DNA of 41,416 nucleotides from Pseudomonadota bacterium (GTDB lineage Bacteria; Pseudomonadota; Alphaproteobacteria; Caulobacterales; Caulobacteraceae). The DNA lies in contig CAUJHW010000002.1 of assembly GCA_963205005.1 (NCBI GenBank), forward strand, positions 1 through 41,416. Reading direction: 5' to 3'. The notes beneath the pieces are model-generated. The model had not been told where the DNA came from. It worked only from the letters and a program-made list of their open reading frames with translations, and ran no database searches. This document shows, one piece after another, positions 23,760 to 32,545 of this stretch. A program made the position numbers and the translations under genes. Position 1 is the first letter of the stretch. Each line of letters starts with the position of its first letter.

Positions 23760-24323
23760 GTGCTGAAGCGGGCCTTTGACATTGCCGTCGCTATCACGGG
23801 CCTGTTGCTGGGCTGGCCCGTCCTGCTGGCGCTTGCCCTGGCCGTCCGCCTCGACAGTCCCGGGCCAGCCCTCCACTGGTCGCGCCGGGTAGGGCGGGGC
23901 AACCGCCTGTTCCGGATGCCCAAGTTCCGCAGCATGCGCACCGATACCCCCGACGTCGCCACCCACCTGCTGGAGGATCCCGTGCGCTGGGTAACGCCGC
24001 TGGGACGCTTCCTTCGCCGCTCCAGCCTCGATGAACTGCCTCAGTTGTGGAGCGTGCTGGTCGGCGACATGAGCCTGGTGGGGCCCAGGCCGGCGCTGTT
24101 CAACCAGGACGACCTCATCGCGCTGCGGACAGAGGTCGGGGTGGATCGCCTGCGTCCCGGCGTTACTGGCTGGGCCCAGGTCAATGGCCGCGACGACCTG
24201 CCGATCCCCGAGAAGGTGCGCCTGGACCGGGAGTACATGGAGCGCATGTCGTTTGGCTTTGACCTTCGGGTAATCCTCGCCACGGCGGCGGCCGCCATCT
24301 CCGCGCGCGGTGTAAGTCACTAG
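23760..24323 (+). CDS. Minimal sugar-phosphate transferase (monotopic phosphoglycosyl transferase)
   Basis: 187 residues: one N-terminal hydrophobic helix (IAVAITGLLLGWPVLLALAL) and the conserved catalytic core RVGRGNRLFRMPKFRSMRTD, SSLDELPQLWSVLVGDMSLVGPRP and GVTGWAQVNGRD. This is the bacterial sugar transferase (WbaP C-domain/PglC-like) core that moves a sugar-1-phosphate to undecaprenyl phosphate, starting glycan assembly. It lacks the N-terminal multi-pass domain of WbaP. GTG start at 23760; no other glycan gene is adjacent, so its product pathway is unknown. Confidence 0.92.
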   Translation: MLKRAFDIAVAITGLLLGWPVLLALALAVRLDSPGPALHWSRRVGRGNRLFRMPKFRSMRTDTPDVATHLLEDPVRWVTPLGRFLRRSSLDELPQLWSVLVGDMSLVGPRPALFNQDDLIALRTEVGVDRLRPGVTGWAQVNGRDDLPIPEKVRLDREYMERMSFGFDLRVILATAAAAISARGVSH

Positions 24324-24380
24324 ATTTCCGGGGAAACGTACGGCCGGGCCACGCGTTGTCAGGGCTCCCGGAGGCCGCGC

Positions 24381-26489
24381 GTGAGCCAGCAGACTGTCCA
24401 CAAGCCATCCGAAGACCCGAGTGCCAGATCAGGGAATCCGCAGGTTCGGCGCCGTTCGCTGCGGGAACGTCTGAGCCGTCCGCACTTTTCCCCTTCGTCA
24501 CTGTCGCCCCGCAGCCGGCGGACGCTCGGATGGGTCGGCGGGGGCCTCCTCGTCCTCGCAATCCTGATCGCGCTCGTCGTCGCCTTCTGGGACTGGAACT
24601 GGTTCCGCGGGCCGGTCGAGCGGGCCGCCTCGGCGCGCCTGCACCGGGAGGTGACCATCGCCGGCGACCTGAACGTGGACCTGTGGTCCTGGGAGCCGAG
24701 CGCGACCGTGGATCGGGTGACGATCGCCAATCCGGCCTGGGCAGGGAAGGCCCCCCTCGGAACGGTCGCCCGGATCGGGGTCACCGTACGCCTGCTGCCC
24801 CTGTTCCGGGGCCAGACAGACCTTCGTCGCCTGACGGTCGAGCGACCCGATTTCAAGCTGCTCCGGGACCGGCAGGGCCGGGCCAACTGGGATTTCTCGG
24901 ATGGCCGGCCGAAGTCGCCGCTGAAGCTGCCTCCGATCCACAGTTTCTCGATCCAGGATGGACGCCTGAGCTACCGTGACACGCAGCGAGACATCCGCTT
25001 CGAGGGCGTCGTCAACGCGCGTGAGACCCTCGCGGAGCGCGTGCGCGGGTTCGAGCTCACGGGGCGTGGCACGATCAACGGCGCCGCCTTCCGGGCGGAG
25101 GTGACCGGGGGGCCGCTGCTCAACATCGAGCGAGGCAAGCCCTATCCGTTCGCTGCCGACATCCGCGCCGGCCGAACCCGTCTGACGGCTCGCGGCGCGG
25201 TTCCGAAGCCGTTCGACCTCAGCCAGTTCCACATGGTGGCGACGGCGCAGGGGCCGGACATGGCCGAGTTGTTCCCCCTGACCGGAATCGCCCTGCCCAA
25301 TACCCCGCCCTACACCCTGCGCGGCCGGGTCGCCCGCGACGGCATGGTCTGGCGCGTGGCGGGGCTGGATGGCCGGGTCGGCGACAGCGACCTTTCCGGG
25401 ATCCTCTCGATGGACACCGCCGGCGAGCGACCGATGCTCACAGCGAACCTGAAGTCCCGCAGCCTGGACTTTGATGACCTTGGAACCCTGTTCGGCGCCG
25501 CGCCCAAGGTGGGGTCGGGCGAGACCGCATCGCCTGAGCAGATGGCCATGGCGAAGACCATGGCGGCCCAGCAGCGGATCTTCCCGGACGCCCCCCTCGA
25601 CCTCCGCCGCATCCGTGCGATGGACGCCAATGTCAGCTTCAGCGCCGCATCGATCCGCGACACCCCGATCCGGCTGACGTCGGCTTCGGTCCGCGTCCGG
25701 CTCGATGCCGGCCTGCTGCGGGCCAGCCCGGTGCGACTTGATCTGCCCCGCGGCCGGGTCGAGGGGTTCGTCAGTCTCGATGCCCGCAAGGACGTCCCGG
25801 CGACCGAGCTTGATCTCCGCCTGGTCAACTCCCGGATCGAGACCCTGATACCCATCCGCTACGACGGCGCGTCCCCGGTGACCGGCGCCCTCGTCGCCCG
25901 GGCACGGCTGACCGGGTCCGGCAACAGCGTCCACAAGGCCTTCGCCAGCGCCAACGGCGATGTGGTGGTGGCAGCACCCGGCGGAGAGATCCGCAAGGCG
26001 TTTGCCGAGCTGCTGGGCGTAAACGTGGTCAAGGGCCTGGGGCTGCTGATGGCGAAGGATACGTCGACCACGCCCATCAACTGCGGCGTCGCCCACTTCA
26101 GGAGCCGCCAGGGCATACTGACGGCGGACCGGATCGTCTTCGACACCGGACCGGTCCTGGTGACGGGTTCCGGCACGGTCAACCTCGGGACCGAGCGGAT
26201 GGACCTTCGCCTGCGCGGCCAGGACAAGAAGTTCCGGCTGGTCCGGGTGCTTCTCCCGGTGACGGTGAAGGGGCCACTGATGGCGCCGAAGCTTGGCGTG
26301 TATGCCGGGTCCGCCGTCGCTCAGGGCGGCGTGGCGCTGGGCCTGGGGGCGCTGCTGTCGCCGCTGGCCGCGATCCTGCCCTTTGTTGACGCGGGATTGG
26401 CCAAGGATGCCCAATGCGGCGCGCTTGTTGCCCAGGCCGGGCGGCAGGGGGCTCCGGTCGCGCCCAGGCCGTTGACGGCCGGACGCTGA
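24381..26489 (+). CDS. AsmA family protein
   Basis: 702 residues. A basic cytoplasmic N-terminus, one membrane helix at about 49-69 (LGWVGGGLLVLAILIALVVA), then the AsmA opening (WNWFRGPVERAASARLHREVTIAGDL) and long beta-rich repeats. C-terminal third has the usual AsmA end (VVVAAPGGEIRKAFAELLG, NCGVAHFRSRQGILTADRIVFDTG). Family members are inner-membrane anchored periplasmic proteins linked to outer-membrane assembly and phospholipid transport. GTG start at 24381 with GGAGG upstream. Confidence 0.9.
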   Translation: MSQQTVHKPSEDPSARSGNPQVRRRSLRERLSRPHFSPSSLSPRSRRTLGWVGGGLLVLAILIALVVAFWDWNWFRGPVERAASARLHREVTIAGDLNVDLWSWEPSATVDRVTIANPAWAGKAPLGTVARIGVTVRLLPLFRGQTDLRRLTVERPDFKLLRDRQGRANWDFSDGRPKSPLKLPPIHSFSIQDGRLSYRDTQRDIRFEGVVNARETLAERVRGFELTGRGTINGAAFRAEVTGGPLLNIERGKPYPFAADIRAGRTRLTARGAVPKPFDLSQFHMVATAQGPDMAELFPLTGIALPNTPPYTLRGRVARDGMVWRVAGLDGRVGDSDLSGILSMDTAGERPMLTANLKSRSLDFDDLGTLFGAAPKVGSGETASPEQMAMAKTMAAQQRIFPDAPLDLRRIRAMDANVSFSAASIRDTPIRLTSASVRVRLDAGLLRASPVRLDLPRGRVEGFVSLDARKDVPATELDLRLVNSRIETLIPIRYDGASPVTGALVARARLTGSGNSVHKAFASANGDVVVAAPGGEIRKAFAELLGVNVVKGLGLLMAKDTSTTPINCGVAHFRSRQGILTADRIVFDTGPVLVTGSGTVNLGTERMDLRLRGQDKKFRLVRVLLPVTVKGPLMAPKLGVYAGSAVAQGGVALGLGALLSPLAAILPFVDAGLAKDAQCGALVAQAGRQGAPVAPRPLTAGR

Positions 26490-26536
26490 AGCCCTCTAGC
26501 TCGACGTCACCGGTAGGAATCGAAGAGGCACATATC

Positions 26537-27040
26537 ATGGCGGCTATGATGAGCAGGGGCGCGGCGCTGGCCGTTGCAGTGGGCATTGGCGCGGCGATCA
26601 CTGCGAGCGGCGCACTCGCCAGCGACCCTATGCCGAAGAACGCCAGTGCGGCGACCAAGGCCGCCTATGCGCGCCATGAAAACTTCGAGAAGCTGGGCAA
26701 GACCTTCAAGGTGCTGAACGACGAGCTCAAGAAGTCGGATCCCGACAAGGCCGTCATCGCGGCCGCCACCAAGACCATGGTCGGTCTGGCGACCGCCCTC
26801 CCGGGCTGGTTCCCGCGCGGCAGCGGTGTGCAGGCGCGGCCGATGAGCGAGGCCAAGGCCGAGATCTGGACCGATGCGGCCGGATTCTCCGCGGCGTCCT
26901 CGGCCATGCAGGTCCAGGTTTCCAAACTGAACCAGGCGGCCCTGTCGGGCGACATCGCCGCGGTGAAGGCCCAGGTGCGGCCGACCGGCGGGACCTGCAA
27001 GGGTTGCCACGACAAGTACCGCGTGGAGAAGAAATCCTAG
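26537..27040 (+). CDS. Cytochrome c' family protein
   Basis: 167 residues: signal peptide MSRGAALAVAVGIGAAITASGALA, then four-helix bundle with ARHENFEKLGKTFKVLNDELK and the C-terminal CKGCHDKYR heme motif. ATG at 26537 with AGAGG upstream; longer in-frame starts lie in the AsmA gene. One base separates its stop from the cytochrome b561 gene, the arrangement seen for membrane b561/periplasmic c' pairs, so the two likely exchange electrons. Confidence 0.92.
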   Translation: MAAMMSRGAALAVAVGIGAAITASGALASDPMPKNASAATKAAYARHENFEKLGKTFKVLNDELKKSDPDKAVIAAATKTMVGLATALPGWFPRGSGVQARPMSEAKAEIWTDAAGFSAASSAMQVQVSKLNQAALSGDIAAVKAQVRPTGGTCKGCHDKYRVEKKS

Positions 27041-27041
27041 G

Positions 27042-27713
27042 ATGTCGGACGCCCAGCAAGGTGTGCCGGTCAAGCTGTGGGACGGGCCGGTCCGGCTCGT
27101 CCACTGGCTGCTCGTGGGCCTCGTCGCCTTTTCCTGGTGGGCGTCCGAAGACCACCTGAACTGGCATCAGTGGAGCGGCTACACGATCGTCGGCCTCGTG
27201 CTGTTCCGCATCTATTGGGGCTTCATGGGCGGCGGCGCGGCGCGGTTCTCGAACTTTGTCCGGGGGCCGGGGGCGACGCTGTCCTACCTCAGGACGGTGG
27301 GCGAACGCTCTCCCTCGACAACACCAGGACACAACCCGCTCGGCGCGCTGAGCATACTTGCCCTGCTCGCGCTGTTGCTGGTTCAGGTGGGGACAGGCCT
27401 GTTCGCCGTGGACATCGACGCCTTCGAGGGCGGCCCGTTCTCGGACCGCGTCAGCTTCGAACTGGGTCGTCAGATCGCCGAAATCCACGAGCTCAGCTTC
27501 CGCGCCCTCCAGGCGCTGGTCGTCCTGCACGTGGGCGCGGTGGTGTTCTATCTGGTGTGGAAGCGGACGAACCTGATCCGGCCGATGGTCACGGGCCGGC
27601 GCGTGCTGCCGACGGACCCGGGATTTGCCCCGGCGCCGCTGTGGCGGCTGGCGGCGGGCATGGTGCTGGCCGCCGCCGCCGCCTGGGCGCTGTCGAAGGG
27701 TTTTCGCTTCTAG
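27042..27713 (+). CDS. Cytochrome b561 (di-heme membrane cytochrome)
   Basis: 223 residues with four membrane helices. Heme ligand candidates: His in VRLVHWLLVG (H21), NWHQWSGYT (H42), and two in the IHELSFRALQALVVLHVGA helix. C-terminal fifth hydrophobic stretch (LAAGMVLAAAAAWAL). It probably passes electrons between the quinone pool and the c'-type protein encoded one base upstream. Its stop overlaps the convergent gene's stop by four bases. Confidence 0.92.
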   Translation: MSDAQQGVPVKLWDGPVRLVHWLLVGLVAFSWWASEDHLNWHQWSGYTIVGLVLFRIYWGFMGGGAARFSNFVRGPGATLSYLRTVGERSPSTTPGHNPLGALSILALLALLLVQVGTGLFAVDIDAFEGGPFSDRVSFELGRQIAEIHELSFRALQALVVLHVGAVVFYLVWKRTNLIRPMVTGRRVLPTDPGFAPAPLWRLAAGMVLAAAAAWALSKGFRF

Positions 27714-28045
27714 CTGCGCTCGGCGGCGTCGCGGAGCGAGTTGAGCCAGGCGTCTTCCCGCAGCTTTTCGGCCGCGCGCAGCGCCGTCTCGGCGTCGCGC
27801 ACCTCGGCGTCATGCTTGCGCCATTCCGACACCGCGCCCTCGCGGGCCGAGCGGGCGGCCTCGAGCGTGGGGTAGCGGGCCAGGACAGCGCGGGTGGAGT
27901 AGTTCACCGGCGGACCCACGGTCTCGCGGTCCGGATAGAAGCCGGTGATCGAGTCCGGGCTCTCGCTGTCGATATGGAACACGTCGGCCCAGCCCGCGTG
28001 GTGACGCATCAGGGCCCAGGGTCGTTCGATCCGGTCGCTCACCAT
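27710..28045 (-). CDS. Hypothetical protein
   Basis: 111 residues starting MVSDRIERPWALMRHHAG, with GGAGAC just before the ATG at 28045; the frame stays open upstream but without family-like residues. The first half (WADVFHIDSESPDSITGFYPD, VNYSTRAVLARYPT) looks globular and the second (EWRKHDAEVRDAETALRAAEKLRED) is a likely coiled coil. No signal peptide or membrane segment. I do not recognise the family. Upstream is a 173-base divergent region with a 9-bp inverted repeat. Confidence 0.65.
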   Translation of the reverse strand: MVSDRIERPWALMRHHAGWADVFHIDSESPDSITGFYPDRETVGPPVNYSTRAVLARYPTLEAARSAREGAVSEWRKHDAEVRDAETALRAAEKLREDAWLNSLRDAAERS

Positions 28046-28134
28046 AGTCTCCGTCGAAAGTGTCCTGCCGACTCCGCGGTCAGCGGTCGCTGACATGCCT
28101 TTAGCGCGACCCTTCGCCCCGTCCAACGCCGCGA

Positions 28135-28180
28135 TGCGGATTTTGCTTTCAACAGGCCGGGGCGTTGTGAGAAATCCGCA
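28135..28180. repeat. 9-bp inverted repeat in divergent promoter region
   Basis: TGCGGATTT (28135-28143) and AAATCCGCA (28172-28180) are perfect reverse complements separated by 28 bases, between the divergent starts at 28045 and 28219. Neither arm is followed by a T-run, so it is not a standard terminator; an operator pair or an mRNA structure is possible. Confidence 0.5.
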
Positions 28181-28218
28181 CCCATTGAACGGATCCCTTT
28201 GCATTTCCCGGTGTCATT

Positions 28219-28974
28219 TTGAGCAAGATCGTGATCGGCCGCCAATTCTGCGGCCCGCCGAATTCCGGCAATGGCGGCTATGTTTGCGGCATCCTGTCCA
28301 AGGGCGTGGAAGGGCCGGCGACGGCGGTGATCCGAGCGCCCGTGCCGCTGGATACGGACCTGAACCTTGAAGCCCGCGACGGTGGGACAGTCCTGCTGGG
28401 CGGGGATGGCGGACTCATCGGGCAGGGTGGCGCGGCGACCCAGGCGCTGCCGGAACCGCCGCTGGTCCCGACCCTGGCCGTCGCCCGCGAGGCCACACTG
28501 ACCTACCTCGGCCATACCCAGCGGGTGCATCCGATCTGCTTCACCTGCGGAAATGTCCGCGAAGAGGGTGACGGGCTTCGCGTGTTTCCCGGCCAGGTCG
28601 CCGGCGCCGAGAAGGGCGTCGTCGCCTGCCCCTGGACGCCGCACGCCGCCTTTGCCGACGCCGACGGCGTTGTGCAGCCCGAGATGGTCTGGGCCGCCCT
28701 GGACTGCCCGGGCTTCTTCGCCTGGGTCGAGAAGGAAGGCCGTCACGGCGCGCTGCTGGGCACCATGACCGGCGAAATCCTGATCCCGCCCCGGGCCGGC
28801 GAGGAGTACATCGTCCTCGCCTGGCCGATCGTGCGCGAGGGCCGCAAGGAGATCGCCGGCGTGGCGCTGTTCGATGGTGAGGGTCGGATGATGGCCCGCG
28901 CCCACCAGGTCTGGATCGTGATGCCGCCGCGACCCCCGATGACCGCGCCCGCGACGGAAACCGCCGGCGCCTGA
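28219..28974 (+). CDS. Hot-dog fold, thioesterase-like protein
   Basis: 251 residues. Contains HPICFTCGNVREEGDGLRVF, PWTPHAAFADADG, WAALDCPGFFAW and a C-terminal hot-dog strand set (GEEYIVLAWPIVREGRKEIAGVALF). This pattern belongs to an actinobacterial/proteobacterial family annotated as PaaI-like or thioesterase-like, by eye. TTG start at 28219; no good ribosome site is visible, so the exact start is uncertain. It lies 69 bases upstream of the alpha-hydroxyacid dehydrogenase on the same strand. Confidence 0.78.
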   Translation: MSKIVIGRQFCGPPNSGNGGYVCGILSKGVEGPATAVIRAPVPLDTDLNLEARDGGTVLLGGDGGLIGQGGAATQALPEPPLVPTLAVAREATLTYLGHTQRVHPICFTCGNVREEGDGLRVFPGQVAGAEKGVVACPWTPHAAFADADGVVQPEMVWAALDCPGFFAWVEKEGRHGALLGTMTGEILIPPRAGEEYIVLAWPIVREGRKEIAGVALFDGEGRMMARAHQVWIVMPPRPPMTAPATETAGA

Positions 28975-29043
28975 GGCCGGGCCGCGGGACTTGCGCGCGG
29001 ACCGGGGCGGTTCCACAACCGCTCCGGACGGGGAGGAATTTCC

Positions 29044-30186
29044 ATGCGCGCGGCTTCGGTCTCGGACTTTCGGGAGATGGCGCGCCGTCGCCTGCCGCAT
29101 ATCTTCTTTGAGTACATCGACGGCGGGTCCTACGCCGAGGTGACGCTGCGCCGAAACGTGGCCGATCTGGAAGAGATCGCCCTGCGCCAACTGGTCATGC
29201 GCGACATGACCAAGCTCGACATGACGGTCGAGACCCTTGGCCAGACCCTGAACATGCCGGTCGGCCTGGCCCCTGTTGGCATGGCCGGGATGTACGCCCA
29301 TCGCGGCGAGACCCAGGCGTCGCGGGCTGCGGCGGCGGCCGGCGTGCCCTTCTGCCTGTCGACCGTCGGTGTCTGTTCCATCGAGGAGGTGGCCGCCACC
29401 GGTACGCCGCCCTGGTTCCAGCTCTACATGCTCAAGGACCGCGGCTACATGCGCGAGCTGCTGGGCCGCGCGAAGGCCGCGGGCTCGCCCGTGCTGGTGT
29501 TCACGGTGGACCTGCCGCTCCCCGGCGCCCGCTACCGGGACTCGCGCTCGGGCTTTACCGGCTCCACGCCGCTTCGGGCCGCGCTCACCCAGCTTCGCGA
29601 CGGGATCACTCACCCCGCGTGGACGTGGGACCTGTTCGTGCATGGCCGTCCGCACACTCTGGGCTCTGTCGCCGGCGCAGTGACGGAGAGCCGCCGGGTC
29701 ACGGACTTCCTGGCCTGGATCGCGCGCAACTTCGACCGCTCGGTGACCTGGAAGGATCTCGACTGGGTGCGTGAGGTCTGGGACGGGCCGATCGTGGTGA
29801 AGGGTGTGCTAGACCCCGCTGACGCCCGCGATGCGGTGAAGGCCGGAGCCCAGGGTCTGGTGGTCTCCAACCACGGAGGCCGCCAGCTGGACGGGGTGCT
29901 CTCGTCGATCACGGCCCTGCCGCGCATCGTCGACGCCGTGGGCGATGACCTGGAGGTCTACATGGACGGCGGGGTCCGCTCGGGCCTGGACGTGCTCAAG
30001 GCGCTGGCCCTGGGCGCGAAGGCCTGCTTCGTCGGCCGGCCCTGGGCCTGGGCGCTGGGCGCCGGCGGCGAGAAGCAGGTGGCCCGGATGCTGGAGATCC
30101 TCCGCGCCGAGCTGGCGGTGGCCATGGTGCTGACCGGCTGCACCTCCGTGCGCGATGCGGGGCGCAGCCTGCTGGACCGTCCCTGA
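29044..30186 (+). CDS. lldD: FMN-dependent alpha-hydroxyacid (L-lactate) dehydrogenase
   Basis: 380 residues of the LldD/glycolate-oxidase family: FFEYIDGGSYAE near the start, the FMN-binding APVGMAGM and LSTVG segments, active-site Lys (VVKGVLDPADA), catalytic His and Arg in SNHGGRQLDG (His about 277), and MDGGVRSGLDVLKALALGA. Oxidises an L-2-hydroxyacid, usually lactate, to the 2-oxoacid and passes electrons to the quinone pool. ATG at 29044 after GGGGAGGAA. The insert between about 180 and 230 (RDGITHPAWTWDLFVHGRP) matches LldD-type enzymes. The substrate in this cluster could differ. Confidence 0.9.
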   Translation: MRAASVSDFREMARRRLPHIFFEYIDGGSYAEVTLRRNVADLEEIALRQLVMRDMTKLDMTVETLGQTLNMPVGLAPVGMAGMYAHRGETQASRAAAAAGVPFCLSTVGVCSIEEVAATGTPPWFQLYMLKDRGYMRELLGRAKAAGSPVLVFTVDLPLPGARYRDSRSGFTGSTPLRAALTQLRDGITHPAWTWDLFVHGRPHTLGSVAGAVTESRRVTDFLAWIARNFDRSVTWKDLDWVREVWDGPIVVKGVLDPADARDAVKAGAQGLVVSNHGGRQLDGVLSSITALPRIVDAVGDDLEVYMDGGVRSGLDVLKALALGAKACFVGRPWAWALGAGGEKQVARMLEILRAELAVAMVLTGCTSVRDAGRSLLDRP

Positions 30187-30199
30187 TCGCCTTTCAGGG
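30181..30199 (+). other. Small hairpin spanning the lldD stop
   Basis: CCCTGA (30181-30186, containing the stop codon) pairs with TCAGGG (30194-30199) across a 7-base loop. There is no T-run after it, so it is at best a weak terminator or an mRNA 3' end stabiliser. Confidence 0.3.
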
Positions 30200-30203
30200 G
30201 AAC

Positions 30204-30235
30204 GTTATTGTGCAGTGCGAAACTTCCTGCTCCGC
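30204..30235 (+). promoter_or_regulatory. Copy 2 of a shared upstream element (TGC-rich inverted repeat)
   Basis: GTTA, then TTGTGCA-G-TGCGAAA (30208-30222; 12 of 14 positions match TTGTGCA-N-TGCACAA), then TTCCTGCTCCGC (30224-30235). It precedes the 59-residue gene at 30272 by 36 bases and aligns without gaps to 23217-23248 (24 of 32 identical). Confidence 0.6.
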
Positions 30236-30271
30236 TGAGAGTTCAACCAGCCCTACCGCTGGAGGACAGGC

Positions 30272-30451
30272 ATGTCAGAGTTCGGTTCGCTCGCCTACTC
30301 GCTCAGCCAGGAAGACTCCGGCTGGCGCTGGTGCGTCTATGACGAAGACGGCGTCACCGTCGCCCGCGGGGCCCGGGAAAGCCAGGCTGCGGCCTGGGCC
30401 GATGTCGAGAAGACCCTTCGCACCGCATCCCGCCCGGGCCTTGACGCCTAG
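30272..30451 (+). CDS. Small protein, 59 residues
   Basis: ATG at 30272 preceded by GGAGGACAG, a strong ribosome site, and a TAG at 30449. The product reads MSEFGSLAYSLSQED, SGWRWCVYDEDGVTVARGAR, then an Ala/Glu-rich helix (ESQAAAWADVEKTLRTA). The Trp-rich strand pair followed by a helix looks like a folded beta-beta-alpha mini-domain and is a pattern I recognise from small unnamed alphaproteobacterial proteins. It shares an upstream element with 23261 and the UrcA-family gene, supporting that it is a real, regulated gene. Function unknown. Confidence 0.75.
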   Translation: MSEFGSLAYSLSQEDSGWRWCVYDEDGVTVARGARESQAAAWADVEKTLRTASRPGLDA

Positions 30452-30466
30452 GACGGTCGGGCTCCT

Positions 30467-31168
30467 GTGACAGGCGGCCCCATCTCCGGCCTCCGGCGCC
30501 TGTTGGGCCGGTTCGAGGCGCGTGTCCTTGTGGGCCTGATCCTGACGGCGGGCACGCTCTGGGCGTTCCTCATGCTGGGCGGCGAGATGTCGGAGGGCGA
30601 GACGGCCGGCATGGACCGGGCCCTCGTGCTGCAGCTGCGCACGCCGGGCGATCTCAATGATCCCATCGGATCGCATGGCGTCGAGGAGGCGATCCGCGAT
30701 CTGACGGCGCTGGGCGGCACCACGCTGGTGACCCTGGTCACGGTGGTGGGCGTCCTGGCGTTCGCGTTCCACCGGCGGTACCGCCACGCCCTGGTCCTGG
30801 CCGGTGCGGTCCTGCTGGCGTCGATGTCGAGCAACCTGGGTAAGTCGTTCTACAGCCGGCCGCGCCCGGACCTCGTGCCGCACGAGGTCTATGTCTATTC
30901 CGGGAGCTTTCCGAGCGGGCACTCGGCCCTCGCGGCCGCCACCTACCTGACCCTTGCCATGCTGGTCGCCAGCCTTGAGCCGCGACGACGGACGAAGGCG
31001 CTGGCCTACGGGCTCGCCGCGGCGGTGGTGGTCACGGTCGGGTTCAGCCGGGTCTACCTCGGTGTCCACTGGCCCAGTGACGTGCTCGCCGGCTGGTGCC
31101 TGGGCGCCACGTGGGCGCTGACGGCCTGGCTTGTGCTGCGGGCCGCGGGCGCGCGGCCGAAGGGTTAG
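30467..31168 (+). CDS. PAP2-family membrane phosphatase
   Basis: 233 residues, about six membrane helices. The three phosphatase motifs are complete: KSFYSRPRPD (KX6RP), PSGHSAL and SRVYLGVHWPSDVLAG, so it should remove phosphate from a membrane lipid such as phosphatidate or undecaprenyl diphosphate. GTG start at 30467, 15 bases after the small gene's stop. Its stop overlaps the convergent amidase stop by four bases. Confidence 0.92.
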   Translation: MTGGPISGLRRLLGRFEARVLVGLILTAGTLWAFLMLGGEMSEGETAGMDRALVLQLRTPGDLNDPIGSHGVEEAIRDLTALGGTTLVTLVTVVGVLAFAFHRRYRHALVLAGAVLLASMSSNLGKSFYSRPRPDLVPHEVYVYSGSFPSGHSALAAATYLTLAMLVASLEPRRRTKALAYGLAAAVVVTVGFSRVYLGVHWPSDVLAGWCLGATWALTAWLVLRAAGARPKG

Positions 31169-32442
31169 CTGAATCCCTGTAGATCGGGCGCGCGGCCGTT
31201 CCATCCGGACACCTGCTCGAAGGCGGCGGCCAGGGCCACCACCGTGACCTCTTCGCGGGGGCCACCCACGATCTGAAGGCCCACCGGCAGCCCCTCATCG
31301 GTAAGGCCACAGGGAACGCTGATCCCCGGTAGGTCCAGGTAGTTGGCGGCGCGGGTCAGGCGGCTGAGCGGCGAAGTCGTCTCATCGATGCCTGCGATCG
31401 GGGGCGCCGGAATCGGGCAGGTGGGGGAGAGCAGGCCGTCATAGTCCGCGAGCCAGGCGTGGAACGCGGCCTGGTCGGCCTGGCGCTGCAGGTGGGCCTG
31501 GGCGAGCCGTTCGTCCCCGATCCCGCGCCCGGCCTCGAACCGGCGGACAATCCAGGGGTCCATCTCGTGCCCCAGGTCCTCGATCCGCGCGCGCCAGATC
31601 CGGAAGCCTTCGCCGGCCATCAGCAATCCGTTGGGCTCGAAGGACGCCTCAAGCGCCCGCGGGGGATCGACGAGTTCGACCTCCACGCCCGCGCCCGCCA
31701 GCCGGGCCAGCGCCTCGATGTAGAGGCGGGCGACCTCGGGGTGGAGTTCCCCCAGGCCTTCGACCGGTATCGCCGCCACGCGTCGGCCGCGCACATCTGT
31801 CGACAGGGCCGCCTCGGCGTCAAATGGGCCACGCACGGCTGAGTCACCGTCAGGACCGGAGATCACCGCCAGCGCGCGGGCGGCTGTGGTGACATCCCGG
31901 GCAAGGGTTCCCACGGTATCGAGCGCGGGACTGAGCGGATGGACCCCGGCCAGGCTCACAAGGCCCCGTCCTGGCTTCAGGCCGACAACCCCGCAGGTCG
32001 CCGCCGGAATTCTCACGGAGCCGCCGGTGTCGCTGCCCAGCGCCGCGTCGCAGAGGCCGGCCGCCACCGCCACGGCCGAGCCGGATGACGACCCGCCGGG
32101 CGCCCGATGGATACGGGCGTCCCAGGGATTCCAGGGCGCGCCCACCGCCCGGTTCGTGCCCCAGCCGCCATAGGCCAGTTCCACCGTGTGGGTCTTGCCG
32201 ACCACGGTCCAGCCCGCCAGCAGGAGACGCTCGACCACCAGCGCGTTGTGGGCCGGCGCTGGATTGAGCGGCGTGCGCGCGCCGCCGCCGGTGGGGACGC
32301 CGGCGATGTCGATGAGATCCTTGATCGCCACGGTCGGGCCGTCGCCGTCTTCGCCGAACAGGGGCGGGTCAAAGACCTGCACGAAGGCCCGCAGCCGGGG
32401 GTCATACTGGCGGATACGGGCGAGCGCGGCGTCGGGAGTCAT
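31165..32442 (-). CDS. Amidase (amidase-signature family)
   Basis: 425 residues. The Ser-cisSer-Lys triad is visible: Lys in VAIKDLIDIAG (K41), cis-Ser in APGGSSSGSA (about S118) and nucleophile Ser in GSDTGGSVRIPA (S142). The rest follows amidase layout to LPVGLQIVGGP. It hydrolyses an amide, substrate unknown; GatA is less likely because the length is short and no gatB/gatC is nearby. Start at ATG 32442 (MTPDAALARI); the frame is open further upstream but those residues are unlike the family. Divergent from the SDR at 32546. Confidence 0.9.
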   Translation of the reverse strand: MTPDAALARIRQYDPRLRAFVQVFDPPLFGEDGDGPTVAIKDLIDIAGVPTGGGARTPLNPAPAHNALVVERLLLAGWTVVGKTHTVELAYGGWGTNRAVGAPWNPWDARIHRAPGGSSSGSAVAVAAGLCDAALGSDTGGSVRIPAATCGVVGLKPGRGLVSLAGVHPLSPALDTVGTLARDVTTAARALAVISGPDGDSAVRGPFDAEAALSTDVRGRRVAAIPVEGLGELHPEVARLYIEALARLAGAGVEVELVDPPRALEASFEPNGLLMAGEGFRIWRARIEDLGHEMDPWIVRRFEAGRGIGDERLAQAHLQRQADQAAFHAWLADYDGLLSPTCPIPAPPIAGIDETTSPLSRLTRAANYLDLPGISVPCGLTDEGLPVGLQIVGGPREEVTVVALAAAFEQVSGWNGRAPDLQGFS

Positions 32443-32545
32443 GGCGTGACTATTGCCCGTGGCGCGAACCGGCGCCAGACGCGGGCTTGTTGAGGGCATG
32501 CCGGATCGGGCAGGGTCGCCCCACAGGCGCGAACGGAGAATGGCT

